From Ignavibacteria bacterium (GTDB lineage: Bacteria; Bacteroidota; Ignavibacteria; SZUA-365): a stretch of 64,000 nucleotides of DNA. The notes below the pieces were generated by a model. The model was not told the DNA's origin and searched no databases. It saw only the letters and a program-made list of their open reading frames with translations. Positions within the stretch are counted from its first letter, which is position 1. Each line of letters begins with the position of its first letter. Shown piece by piece: positions 54,147 to 63,364 of this stretch. The position numbers and the translations under genes were made by a program. The DNA is taken from assembly GCA_016720835.1 (NCBI GenBank), contig JADKJW010000017.1:1-64000 (forward strand), written 5' to 3'.

Positions 54147-54220
54147 CGGGGAGTAGCGTAGCCCGGTATCGCGCCTGCTTTGGGAGCAGGAGACCGTCGG
54201 TTCAAATCCGGCCTCCCCGA
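54147..54220 (+). tRNA. tRNA-Pro (anticodon TGG)
   Basis: Acceptor CGGGGAG/CTCCCCG, anticodon stem CCTGC/GCAGG with loop TTTGGGA (anticodon TGG), T arm GTCGGTTCAAATCCGGC. The first base C is characteristic of bacterial tRNA-Pro. No encoded CCA. Confidence 0.95.
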
Positions 54221-54226
54221 CAACGC

Positions 54227-54253
54227 GCCCCGGCACCGAGCCGGGGCCTTTTT
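54227..54253 (+). terminator. Intrinsic terminator after tRNA-Pro
   Basis: Stem GCCCCGGC (54227-54234) with GCCGGGGC (54240-54247), loop ACCGA, then TTTTTT. Confidence 0.92.
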
Positions 54254-54332
54254 TCCGCCCGTCCGCGTTGCTGAAATGCGCGGCACAGCGAAGAATATTC
54301 GTTCGTATCATTTCCCCACGAAAGGAGCCTCC

Positions 54333-54812
54333 ATGTTTACCGATGCAGAACGCGGCGCGATGATCGACGACATCGCGGCACTCCCCGCCCTCGCCGCGCA
54401 GGCCGTCGACGGTCTCGATGACGCGCAGCTCGACACGACGTACCGCGACGGCGGCTGGACGCTGCGGCAGGTGCTGCACCATCTCGCCGATTCGCACTTG
54501 AACGCGTACATCCGCACGCGCTTCTTCCTCACCGAGGAGCACCCCACGCTGATGGCCTACGATCAGGACCGCTGGGCCGCGCTCGTCGATGCATCCACCG
54601 CCCCCGTGGAGGACTCCCTGATCCTGCTCGGCGGCCTGCATCACCGCTGGACGCAGCTGCTTCGCAGTCTCGCGGCATCGGACTGGTCCCGCACGGCGCA
54701 TCACCCCGAGAATGGCGACATGGTGCTCGACGACATCCTCCGCATCTACTCGTTTCACGGAAAGCACCACGTGCGTCAGATCACCGAGGCGCGGAAAAGG
54801 AACGGCTGGTAG
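54333..54812 (+). CDS. DinB/YfiT-family protein (bacillithiol-transferase-like)
   Basis: 159 residues from ATG 54333 behind AAAGGAG. A four-helix DinB fold with the YfiT signature: YRDGGWTLRQVLHHLADSHL, AYIRTRFFLTEEHPTLMAYD QDRWA region, LHHRWTQLLRSL and RIYSFHGKHHVRQITEAR. The three metal-binding His positions (HHLADSH, then HGKHH) are intact. The relatives include BstA-type thiol transferases and putative metal hydrolases; which thiol this lineage uses is unknown. It stands alone, convergent with dnaE. Confidence 0.85.
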   Translation: MFTDAERGAMIDDIAALPALAAQAVDGLDDAQLDTTYRDGGWTLRQVLHHLADSHLNAYIRTRFFLTEEHPTLMAYDQDRWAALVDASTAPVEDSLILLGGLHHRWTQLLRSLAASDWSRTAHHPENGDMVLDDILRIYSFHGKHHVRQITEARKRNGW

Positions 54813-54864
54813 CTGTCGGCGCCGCGCGCGCGGACGGCGGCGCGGACGACGCCACACGTTCGTC

Positions 54865-57800
54865 TCACCCCGCCTCCAGCACCTCGATATCTTCCGCGAC
54901 GACGGACACGACGCCGTACTCCGACGCGATGCGGCCGCGCACCTTGAAGGGGCCGGTGCCGCGCAGCAGGTGCCCGAAACGTTCGTAGCATTTCGGGAAC
55001 ACGACGATGTCCACATTGCCCGTCGAGTCGTCGAGATTCATGAACATCATGCGCTCGCCTTTCTTCGTTCGCGCCATCTTCGCCGCGATCATCCAGCCTC
55101 CGACCGACACGCGGCGGCCGACATGCTTCGCGAGATCGACGGCGCGCACCGTGCCCTCGAGTTGCGCGGCGAAGTGACTGAGGACGTGCGTCGAGACGGC
55201 GTAGGAAAACGTCTCCAGCTCGATGGCGGTGACCTGCTCGGGAGAGTACGACCGCAAATGCGCGAGTTCCTCGGCGAAATCCGGGAACGGCAACGGGAGT
55301 TCCTCGCCGGCGGGCGCGCGCCCCGCCTTGAGCGTCATTTTGGCTTTCATCAGCATCGCCGAGCGCTTCTCGCCAAAGCCGTCGCAGGCGCCGCAACGCA
55401 CGAGGATGGACGCGTCCTCGTAGGTGACTCCGCTTCGGGTGAGGAAGTCGTGCACGCCGCGATAGCGGCCGTCGCGCTCCCGCACCGCGATGATGGACGC
55501 GGCCGAACGCACGCTGAGTCCCTTCACGTGCAGCCATCCGAGCTGTATTGTCGACTCGTCCGGACATTCGCACAGGTCCATGCTCGCGTTGACGTCCGGC
55601 AGCAGCATGCGAATGCCGAGGCGTTTCGCTTCCTGGATGTACACGTCGGGCCGGTAGTATCCGCCCTGATTGTTGAGCACGCTGCAGAGGAACAGCGCGG
55701 GCCAGTACGCCTTCAGATAGGCTTCCTGAAATGACAGCACCGCGTAGGACGCGGAATGCGCCTTGCAGAACGAGTAGCCCGCGAAGGACTCCATCTGCCG
55801 CCATATTTCCGCGGCGACATCGGCGGCAATGCCCTGCCCCAGGCAGCCCGAGAAGAAGCGTTCCTGCAGTTTCATCATCGCGTCGCGGGAGCGCATCTTG
55901 CCCGACATCGCGCGCCGCAGCAGATCGGCCTCGCCCAGGCTGAGCTTGCCGATGAAATGCGCCACCTTGATGACGTCCTCCTGATACACCATGACGCCGA
56001 ACGTGGTGCGGAGCAGTTCCGCCATCGCCGGATGCGGCGGACGGATCTTCGCGGGATCGTGGTAACGCTCGATGAAGGCCTGCATCATTCCCGACTGCGC
56101 CACCCCCGGCCGGATGATGGAACTCGCGGCGGTGAGCATTTCGAAGGTATCGGTGCGCAGCTTGCGCAGCAGCTGGATCATGGCGGGCGACTCCACGTAG
56201 AAACAGCCGATCGTGCGCCCCTCGCGCATGATGGCGCGCGTGCGCGCATCGTCCATCGCGACGCGGTAGTCGAGTATCGGAGGCCGCTGTCCTGTTCTGA
56301 TCTCCACGGCGCGCATGGTGTCCTCGAAGGTGCCGAGTCCGCGGGTCGAGAGGATGTCGAGCTTCTCGAGGTGCCAGTCCTCCATCGAGTACATGTCCTG
56401 CTGCGTGATCCGCACGCCCTTCGGCGCCACCTGCGTGGCGGTGTAGCGCGTCATGCGTTCGGGCGCGAGGATGACGCCGCCGCTGTGGATGCCGTAGTGA
56501 TTCGGGAACTCGAGGATGCGCCGCGCCACGCGCACCCAGTCGCGGCCGTAGGGCGACGACAGCGCGACACCCGTGTGCCGGTGAAAGGGGCTGTGCGCGT
56601 CGTCGAGGTCGCGCAGCGAGCCGTACGACGGCATCATCGCGGTGAACTCCTTGATCTCCGCCTCCCCGAAACCGAGCGCCTTGCCGACCTCGCGCAGCGC
56701 GCCGCGCGGACTGTACGTGGAGATGGTGCCGATCATCGCGGTGTTCGCGCGGTCGTATTTCTCCAGCACGTACTCGATCACGTCGTCGCGGTTGCGCCAG
56801 GAGAAGTCGATGTCGAAATCCGGCGGAGACTTGCGCTCGGGATTCAGGAAGCGCTCGAAGAAGAGATCGAGCGCGATCGGATCCACGTTGGTGATCTCGA
56901 GGCAGTACGCGACCATGCTGTTGGCGCCCGATCCGCGTCCGACGTAGGGGTAATTGCGGTGACGGGCGTAGCGCACCACATCCCACGCGACGAGGAAATA
57001 ATCGACGAAACCGAGCTCGGCGATGATGCGGAACTCCTTCTCGATGCGCTGCCGGTGCGCGGGCGTCGGATGCGGATACCGCGCCTCGAAGCCCTGCCAG
57101 GCCAGCGTGCGCAGCAGGTCGAGCTTGCGCGGCATGTCCTGACCGCTGAAGGACGCGAACTTGCTCGAGGTGAAGTCGAGGCGGATGTCGCAGGCCTCGA
57201 CGATGCGTTCCCGGTTCGACAGGGCTGAAGGAATCGCGTGAAACCAGGCGCTGAAGTCCGCTTCGGAGCAGAAATGCGAGGCCTCGCTCGCGAGCTGCCC
57301 CGGATCGAGCGTGCCCATCGTCGTGTTCGTCGAAATCGCGCGCAGGATGCCGTGCAGCCTGTGCCCGCCAGGCTCGCCGAAATGCACGTCGTTCGTCGCG
57401 ACGAGCGGAATGTCGAGTTCCTCCGCATCCCGCAGCAGCGCTGGCCAGCGCCCCTCCTGCGCCCTGGTCAGTTCCGCGAACAGCGTCCCTGCAGGCCGAC
57501 TGCCGCGCAGATCGCGTAAAAGACGGCGATCCTGTGTCAGGACGATCACGTCTCCGGTGAGGAGATCGGGCAGCACGGAGCGGAGTTCCACCCGGTTGGG
57601 TCGCTCCTCGTCCTCGATCGCGCCGCGGGTGGGCTCTTCGCCATCCGTGAGAATGCGCGCCGCGGGATAATCGTTCGAGAGGCAGGTGACGATCTCGCAG
57701 ATGCTCTGATAGCCGTCCCAGTTGCGCGCGAGCAGCACGGCCTTTTCGTCCGCTGTCCGCACCTCCGCGCCGAGTATCGGACGCAGGTCCGCGTCGCGCG

Positions 57801-57957
57801 CGCGCGTGAGAAATTCGGTCGCGCCGGTCACGTTGTTGGTGTCCGTGAGCGCGAGCGCCTCGCAGCCCCCCGCAGCGGCAAGCGCGACGAGACGCTCTAT
57901 CGAGAGCGTGCCGGAAAGGAAGGAATACCAGCTATGCGCATGCAGGTGCGCGAACAT
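54865..57957 (-). CDS. dnaE: DNA polymerase III alpha subunit, short form (DnaE2/error-prone-like)
   Basis: 1030 residues, ATG 57957. PHP domain at the N-terminus (FAHLHAHSWYSFLSGTLSIE) keeps H-x-H but has LTDTNNVTG where LTDHG is usual. The palm carries the catalytic pair PDFDIDFSWRNRDDV and the third Asp in EKLDILSTRGLGTF. Fingers: RPGVAQSGMMQAFIERY and FGVMVYQEDVIKVA; then FAGYSFCKAHSASYAVLSFQ. A helix-hairpin-helix and an OB domain end it. It lacks the long C-terminal tau-binding part, and the length matches DnaE2/ImuC-like polymerases (about 1050) rather than replicative DnaE (1150-1450). With lexA 5.4 kb away it is probably a damage-related polymerase, but no imuB is seen. Confidence 0.85.
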   Translation of the reverse strand: MFAHLHAHSWYSFLSGTLSIERLVALAAAGGCEALALTDTNNVTGATEFLTRARDADLRPILGAEVRTADEKAVLLARNWDGYQSICEIVTCLSNDYPAARILTDGEEPTRGAIEDEERPNRVELRSVLPDLLTGDVIVLTQDRRLLRDLRGSRPAGTLFAELTRAQEGRWPALLRDAEELDIPLVATNDVHFGEPGGHRLHGILRAISTNTTMGTLDPGQLASEASHFCSEADFSAWFHAIPSALSNRERIVEACDIRLDFTSSKFASFSGQDMPRKLDLLRTLAWQGFEARYPHPTPAHRQRIEKEFRIIAELGFVDYFLVAWDVVRYARHRNYPYVGRGSGANSMVAYCLEITNVDPIALDLFFERFLNPERKSPPDFDIDFSWRNRDDVIEYVLEKYDRANTAMIGTISTYSPRGALREVGKALGFGEAEIKEFTAMMPSYGSLRDLDDAHSPFHRHTGVALSSPYGRDWVRVARRILEFPNHYGIHSGGVILAPERMTRYTATQVAPKGVRITQQDMYSMEDWHLEKLDILSTRGLGTFEDTMRAVEIRTGQRPPILDYRVAMDDARTRAIMREGRTIGCFYVESPAMIQLLRKLRTDTFEMLTAASSIIRPGVAQSGMMQAFIERYHDPAKIRPPHPAMAELLRTTFGVMVYQEDVIKVAHFIGKLSLGEADLLRRAMSGKMRSRDAMMKLQERFFSGCLGQGIAADVAAEIWRQMESFAGYSFCKAHSASYAVLSFQEAYLKAYWPALFLCSVLNNQGGYYRPDVYIQEAKRLGIRMLLPDVNASMDLCECPDESTIQLGWLHVKGLSVRSAASIIAVRERDGRYRGVHDFLTRSGVTYEDASILVRCGACDGFGEKRSAMLMKAKMTLKAGRAPAGEELPLPFPDFAEELAHLRSYSPEQVTAIELETFSYAVSTHVLSHFAAQLEGTVRAVDLAKHVGRRVSVGGWMIAAKMARTKKGERMMFMNLDDSTGNVDIVVFPKCYERFGHLLRGTGPFKVRGRIASEYGVVSVVAEDIEVLEAG

Positions 57958-57987
57958 GATCGGCGATGCGCGGGAGAACGGTGATGC

Positions 57988-60900
57988 CTATTTCAGCTTC
58001 GCGATTTTTCCGAGCGTCTCGGTGACGCCCGTTGGCGAGCGCGTGATGAACTTGTAGAAGTACACGCCGTTGCCGGGCAGGTCGCCATCCTCGTCGCGGC
58101 CGTCCCAGCGCAGCATGTTGAGTCCGATGCGCAGCTGCTCCCGACCCGCGGCGAGCCTGCGGATCAATCGGCCCGTCACCGTGTAGAGCTTCACCTCCAC
58201 CACGTCTGGCGGTTCGGAACCCGTGAGCGTGAAGACGAAGGCCGTCGCGTCGGCAAATGGGTTCGGGTAATTCGTCAGGTCGAGAATCTTTCCGTCGAGA
58301 TCGACCAGCACGCGCACGATGAGATCTTCGCTCAAGGCGGGATTGCCCGAGGCATCACGCGCGTTGAATCGGAAGACATGCTCCCCGGTTTCGAGGGCGG
58401 GCGTCCACTGCAACAGCGCGGGGACGGTGCTCGTCATGGGGGTGAACTGCAGTCCCGCGGTCGACACCGTCGAGTCATCAAGGGTGATCGAGAAATTCGC
58501 GGGATTGGTGACTTTCAGCGGACTCGCATCGGACAGTGTCATCGTCACCAGCGGCGTCGGACGGATGTAGTCGCCTTCAGGCGGGGTGTGGCCGTCGAAG
58601 AGCACGGAGAGGCTCGGAATGATGGTATCGCGTTGCACGGCGATGCGGGTGATCGCGACGTTGTTCGTTTCGAACTGCTCCGGCACCGCGTCCTCGCGAT
58701 CCACCTGCACGAGCAGGCGCTGCACGCCCGGCAACGACGTCGTCGACACGGTGAGCGCCGTATCGAGCCAGGCGCCTCTCGCGAGGCCGGCGACATTCCC
58801 GCGGAAGAGCTGTTTGCGGATGTTGTCCGAACCGACCGCATCAACAATGACCGAGAAGGGACCGGCGTCGGTCTCGCCGGCATTGACGATGCCCACGGTC
58901 ATGCGCACGTCGATGCCCTGCTCCACGGAATCCGGCGTCACGGTAACGGACTGGTAATTCAGCGCCAGTTCCGCGCGCCGCTGATAATCGACGTCCCAGC
59001 CGCGCAGCACGGGAAATGGTTTTCCCGCTTGCGGAATGAGGTCCGCTTCGAGCTGCAGCTTCGGATGGATGGCCGCATTGACGAAGGACAGGCCGAGCGT
59101 ATCCGGATTGCTCTCGCTGCGCAGCAGCGCGCGCGACCCGTCCGACTTCACACCGTACACGCGCAGCGCAATGATGGAAGACGCGGAGGACGAACGCTGC
59201 AGCCGAATGCTCCGCCAGGCACTGGCGGGTCCGATCGTCACCGAGGTCACGCTCCCCGTGTCGGCATCCGCAACGTACGAGGTATCGAGCGTGACCTTGC
59301 CGCCGAATTTCGGATTGAAGGCCTCCTGTACGCTGCCGATTTTCGCGCCATGCCTTCCGATGATCGCGAAATTGCCCCGGAAGGCGCGCGCGTACACGCC
59401 CAGCGTATCCGCGTAGCGACTGCCGATGGATCGCATGCCGGCGATGAGATCCGAATGGTAGAAGTAGGGATCGTCCATCGTCGAGATGGCGACGATTTTC
59501 CCGAAGGGCAGTGCGAGCAGGAAGCGGTTCAAGGCCAGCGAGGCGTCCGGATTCTCATACGTGTCATAGATGGCGATCGTGTCGACATCGATTGAGACGC
59601 TGTCGAGGATGACGACGAAGTAGCCGCGCCCGAACGTCGTCGGCAGAATGTTCCGGCCGTCAAGCTCCACCGATCCGTATCCGCCGTCGTTGTAGCCGGA
59701 CGAGATGACGGAGAGGGTGCGCCTGCCGGGCAGGTTCGTCAATCCGCCGCTGTCGAGGAACAGTTTCTCACGCTGATTCCGCGCGAGATCGATCGAATCG
59801 CGCTGCACGAAGGGTGCGCGCGGCGTGGTGCTCCAGAATTCGAAGGGGCCGACAAACTCCGCGCCCGGTGTGTCGAGACGCGCGCGCCAGTACCAGCGCC
59901 GGTCCGCCGTGAGCGGAGGCAGGGGCCCCGGCTCGGTCACGGTCTTTCCGTACGGCGCCTTCATCGAGAGCGGTGACAGGAAGGCGCTCGTGAGATCGAA
60001 CTGGAATTCCACGTCCTGCACCTCCCCGGGCGAGAGCATGGGATTGAGCAGCCGCGCGTCCACGAAGCCCGCGGAACTGCGTCCGAAGGCGGCGTTCACC
60101 ACCTGCAGATGCGTGCTGAGCACGGCATAGCTGAACTGCGCGAGATTGTCGCGCTCGTCGCCCTCATCGATGCGATCGTCGGAATCGACCAGCACCTCGA
60201 GCAGGTGATTGCCCGCAAGATTGCCGCTGGGAAGCGTGACCCGTATCGTATCGAACAAGGACGGCAGCGCGCGCCGGTATTCGCGGGAGATCCGTGTTGC
60301 GCCGGCGAACACGTCGCGCACGGTGACGGTCACCGAATCGCCGCGCAGCGTCCCGAGGTTCGCCCAGGCGATGATGAAGCCGAGACTGTCCATCGCGTTC
60401 GTGAAGATCTCCTCACCCTGGCGCACCCACTCCGCTCTCGCCACGACGTTCGGTTTGTGCGGAACCGGCAGGCGCGCGATCGGGTCGCCGATCAGGGAGT
60501 TCGACTGTATCGCGACCTTGTTCACCGTGGACGTTCCGTACAAACGGGCGAGGTCGAGCTTCGAGCGTCGGTGCGCATCTCCGATGGAGGACGCCCCGTC
60601 CTTCAGCAATGCCTTGTAGAAGAGCACCGGCATGACGGCCGCGGTGGACGTGAAGCCGATGGCGGCGTTGCCGACATAGGCGATGGACTGCGTCCCCTCC
60701 GGAACGACGAACAGCTCGGCGAACGCCGCGCCGTCCGGATCGGCGAACTTGCTCGTGGAACACCCGAAGTCCGACACCAGCGAGGCACGGTCCTTCGTGT
60801 TGCGCAGTTGCGACGGATCGCCGATGGTGTTGTCCCAGGTGCGTATGGCCGCGTGCCCGATATAGGAGATCACGAGACCGCCATCGTCGATCGTTTCCTG

Positions 60901-61917
60901 CACGAATGCGGGCGTATACGGTCCGAAGTCCGTCTGCGGGACCTTGGTCTTGTAGAAGTGCACCGGTTTGCCCGCGTACGGCTTTGGAAGCACGGCCTCG
61001 TTGATAACGGCATCGTTGATGGCGCGCAACTCGTCCAGCTTCTCCTGTGGCTGCTGCGAGGTGCCGCCGCTGAAGTGGATTGTCGACTTGTTGAAGACGT
61101 CCGCAGCCTGCGTGAGCATCTTGCGGTGCTTTTCGAGGTATGCGAGCACCTCGGAACCGCTGTGCGCCGTGAGCCGGCCGATGGCATACGACGGCTCCAG
61201 GGCAGGCGCGTCGAAGGCCACGAACCAGATGTCGCTCACGGGAAAGCCGTAGCTCGGCACGAAGTTCTTCGACTGCGGCGAGGGCGCGGCCTTGTAATTG
61301 TAGTTCGCGTCGCCCACGAGGAACACGTTCTGCGGCGGCTTCTGCGTCCACGTCGTCCAGGTATCGAAGAGAAAGACCTTGATCGCTTCGGGATTGAAGA
61401 CCCCGTAGCTGTAATTGTCGTAGATGCTCTCGACAGTCACGACGCGGGTATCGACACCGTACTGCTGGCGGATGAAGGCCGCATATTGATCGGACTCCGC
61501 AGCGAACTGCGCGGCGGTGATGAGGAGGTACTGGGCCTGGCGGTCGGTGGCGCGCAGGCGCTCCACCGTAAGGGTGCTGCCGGGATTCGGCACGGCGAGA
61601 CTGTCCGACGAGCACACGATGTATCGCGCGGAGTTGAACAGCGTGTCGGCGAAGCGCAGTCTTCCCGCGGCGAAGGACAGCGGCGCGAGCTGCGAGAACT
61701 GCCCCCCGCGCCGACGCAGAATCAGCGGCGTCGTGCCCTGCAGGGAATCGATGGAGACGATCCTCGCGCCCTCGCCCATCTCCTTCGAGACCTCGAACTG
61801 CAGCGATGGCGCGGCGGCGACCAGGACGCGCGGATACTCCACGTTCCACCAGTCCGCATAAATGACGTTGTCGCCATCGTAGAACTTGACGTTGGTGACG
61901 TCGAGCGTATTGCCCCC
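57988..61917 (-). CDS. porU: PorU-like C25 peptidase, main part: catalytic domain, CARDB-like domains, sorting domain
   Basis: Enters in frame at about 61913 (GGNTLDVTNVKFYDGDNVIY). The gingipain-type domain follows: AQYLLITAAQFAAESDQYAA, VFLVGDANYNYKA, YAIGRLTAHSGSEVLAYLEK, the catalytic His in GLVISYIGHAAIRTWDN and the Cys in SLVSDFGCSTSKFADPDGA, SIAYVGNAAIGFTSTAAVMP. Then two or three CARDB-like Ig domains (VDSDDRIDEGDERDNLAQFS, VDREDAVPEQFETNNVAITR) and a long beta-rich middle. The C-terminus is a FlgD-like T9SS domain (LDLTNYPNPFADATAFVFTL to GKIAKLK). PorU is the T9SS sortase that cleaves sorting domains and attaches cargo. It ends 30 bp before dnaE. Confidence 0.8.
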   Translation of the reverse strand, partial: GGNTLDVTNVKFYDGDNVIYADWWNVEYPRVLVAAAPSLQFEVSKEMGEGARIVSIDSLQGTTPLILRRRGGQFSQLAPLSFAAGRLRFADTLFNSARYIVCSSDSLAVPNPGSTLTVERLRATDRQAQYLLITAAQFAAESDQYAAFIRQQYGVDTRVVTVESIYDNYSYGVFNPEAIKVFLFDTWTTWTQKPPQNVFLVGDANYNYKAAPSPQSKNFVPSYGFPVSDIWFVAFDAPALEPSYAIGRLTAHSGSEVLAYLEKHRKMLTQAADVFNKSTIHFSGGTSQQPQEKLDELRAINDAVINEAVLPKPYAGKPVHFYKTKVPQTDFGPYTPAFVQETIDDGGLVISYIGHAAIRTWDNTIGDPSQLRNTKDRASLVSDFGCSTSKFADPDGAAFAELFVVPEGTQSIAYVGNAAIGFTSTAAVMPVLFYKALLKDGASSIGDAHRRSKLDLARLYGTSTVNKVAIQSNSLIGDPIARLPVPHKPNVVARAEWVRQGEEIFTNAMDSLGFIIAWANLGTLRGDSVTVTVRDVFAGATRISREYRRALPSLFDTIRVTLPSGNLAGNHLLEVLVDSDDRIDEGDERDNLAQFSYAVLSTHLQVVNAAFGRSSAGFVDARLLNPMLSPGEVQDVEFQFDLTSAFLSPLSMKAPYGKTVTEPGPLPPLTADRRWYWRARLDTPGAEFVGPFEFWSTTPRAPFVQRDSIDLARNQREKLFLDSGGLTNLPGRRTLSVISSGYNDGGYGSVELDGRNILPTTFGRGYFVVILDSVSIDVDTIAIYDTYENPDASLALNRFLLALPFGKIVAISTMDDPYFYHSDLIAGMRSIGSRYADTLGVYARAFRGNFAIIGRHGAKIGSVQEAFNPKFGGKVTLDTSYVADADTGSVTSVTIGPASAWRSIRLQRSSSASSIIALRVYGVKSDGSRALLRSESNPDTLGLSFVNAAIHPKLQLEADLIPQAGKPFPVLRGWDVDYQRRAELALNYQSVTVTPDSVEQGIDVRMTVGIVNAGETDAGPFSVIVDAVGSDNIRKQLFRGNVAGLARGAWLDTALTVSTTSLPGVQRLLVQVDREDAVPEQFETNNVAITRIAVQRDTIIPSLSVLFDGHTPPEGDYIRPTPLVTMTLSDASPLKVTNPANFSITLDDSTVSTAGLQFTPMTSTVPALLQWTPALETGEHVFRFNARDASGNPALSEDLIVRVLVDLDGKILDLTNYPNPFADATAFVFTLTGSEPPDVVEVKLYTVTGRLIRRLAAGREQLRIGLNMLRWDGRDEDGDLPGNGVYFYKFITRSPTGVTETLGKIAKLK

Positions 61918-63320
61918 TCCCGCACTTCGTCCACGTGCGCCTTCGCCGCGGTCATGCCGATGCGGTTGACGTCGTAGTCCACCGAATCGAGCGCGGGCCC
62001 GTTGTTCAGCGACACTTTGACGCGATGATTGGGGCGGACGGATGCCAGGCTCGACCAGCTTCCGCTTTTCTGCCACACGCGCGCGGCGCGCCCCGGTTTC
62101 ACATGCGTCGCGACGAAGGGCCAGCGGCTCGTCCCCGTTCCCATCCAGGTATCGAACCAGGTCTTGTCGACGGTCCAGTCGCAGATCTGCTGCCGGACGT
62201 TGTCGGTCGAAACGGCGAAGAGCCAGTTCTCGGGCTCGTTGTGTATCAGGGAATAGGCCCAGTCCACCGTGTCCTGCGGCAGGGGCGAGGGCGCCGCCGC
62301 TGTGACGATGCGCGCCCCGGGAGTGGCGCCCAGCACGATCCAGTACGCCGTGGAATCGCTGTACTTGTTGAGGTATTGCGGGCAGGGCTCGTCCATGGAC
62401 GCCGGGACGAAGCGGTAGCCGCCTTCATCGTAATTCCGTTCCGCATAGAACACGAAATAGTCCGAAACTCCGAACACATTGCCCGTGAAGGCCGTCGCGA
62501 GCAGGGGGATCTCCTTCCCTTTCCGGTAGAGGCGGATGCGCGAGGGATCGAGACCCGCGACGTCCATACCCGAAGCGAGGAACCACGCCCTGTCGAGTTT
62601 GTGCAGACCGTCGCGCTTCACGTGGAAGCGCAGGCTGCGGTTCGCATGGTCGATCCACGCGCCGCTGGTGTCCAGATCGTGACTCCGCCGGATGAAGGGC
62701 TGCGTGAAGTAGCCCCCCGCTGCCAGAGGACTTTCGATGGCACTCGACGTGAAGCGCGGTGACGCTCCCGTCGCAAAGCGGTACGATCGCACCCAGCGGA
62801 CCTCCCCGCGCGCCGCATCGAACGCGAACAGCGGCACCTCCACCGTGGCGATCCACCGGCCGCCTTCGCGATGGACGCGCGTCGACACGATGGACACCGC
62901 CGTATCCAGCGAAGCCGGCAGGTCGCGGCGCGCATGGTACCCGGCGAGCAGCAGCGAATCGGGGCCGACGCGGTACGATACATGATAGAACGGCCAGGCC
63001 TTGTGCGTCGAGGCAAACGGAGCCGCCTCGAGCCGCACGGCATGCGAGGCGTCCGGCAGCGGCACGTCGATGCGCCGCGTGGGGATGCGGGGCGCCTCTG
63101 CTGCCGTCGGGGCGATGCCTTCGATGACAAAGAGGTCTGTTCCGTCAGCACGGAGGATGCGCGTCGTGTACATGTCGTTCGGCACGACGAGCGTCTGCGC
63201 GGGCGCGAGACTCCCTGTTCCAAGCAGGCAGAGGAGCAATGCGGCCACGCAGCGCCAGCGGGGCCGGAGCAGAACAGTGCATAATTCGGAAATAGACACG
63301 AATCGGTCGGAAACAATCAT
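61913..63320 (-). CDS. PorU-like C25 peptidase, N-terminal part (signal peptide and prodomain)
   Basis: ATG 63320. After a long n-region the signal peptide is CVAALLLCLLGTGSLAPAQT. The propeptide region is beta-rich, with features common in PorU-like proteins: KAWPFYHVSYRVGPDSLLLA, GEVRWVRSYRFATGASPRFT, FHVKRDGLHKLDRAWFLASG (the 'kI.v...GiYkl' strand), and PSRIRLYRKGKEIPLLATAF, YFVFYAERN. It ends at GHVDEVREG-like sequence where GGGGG (61913-61917) needs one more G to give VREGGNTLDVTNV and join the catalytic part. The repaired protein is about 1777 residues. The open frame continues to 61722 as shadow. Confidence 0.75.
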
Positions 63321-63364
63321 ACGCGGCGCCGCCTGGAAACAGGGTGAATCTCGTCGTCCTGCGA

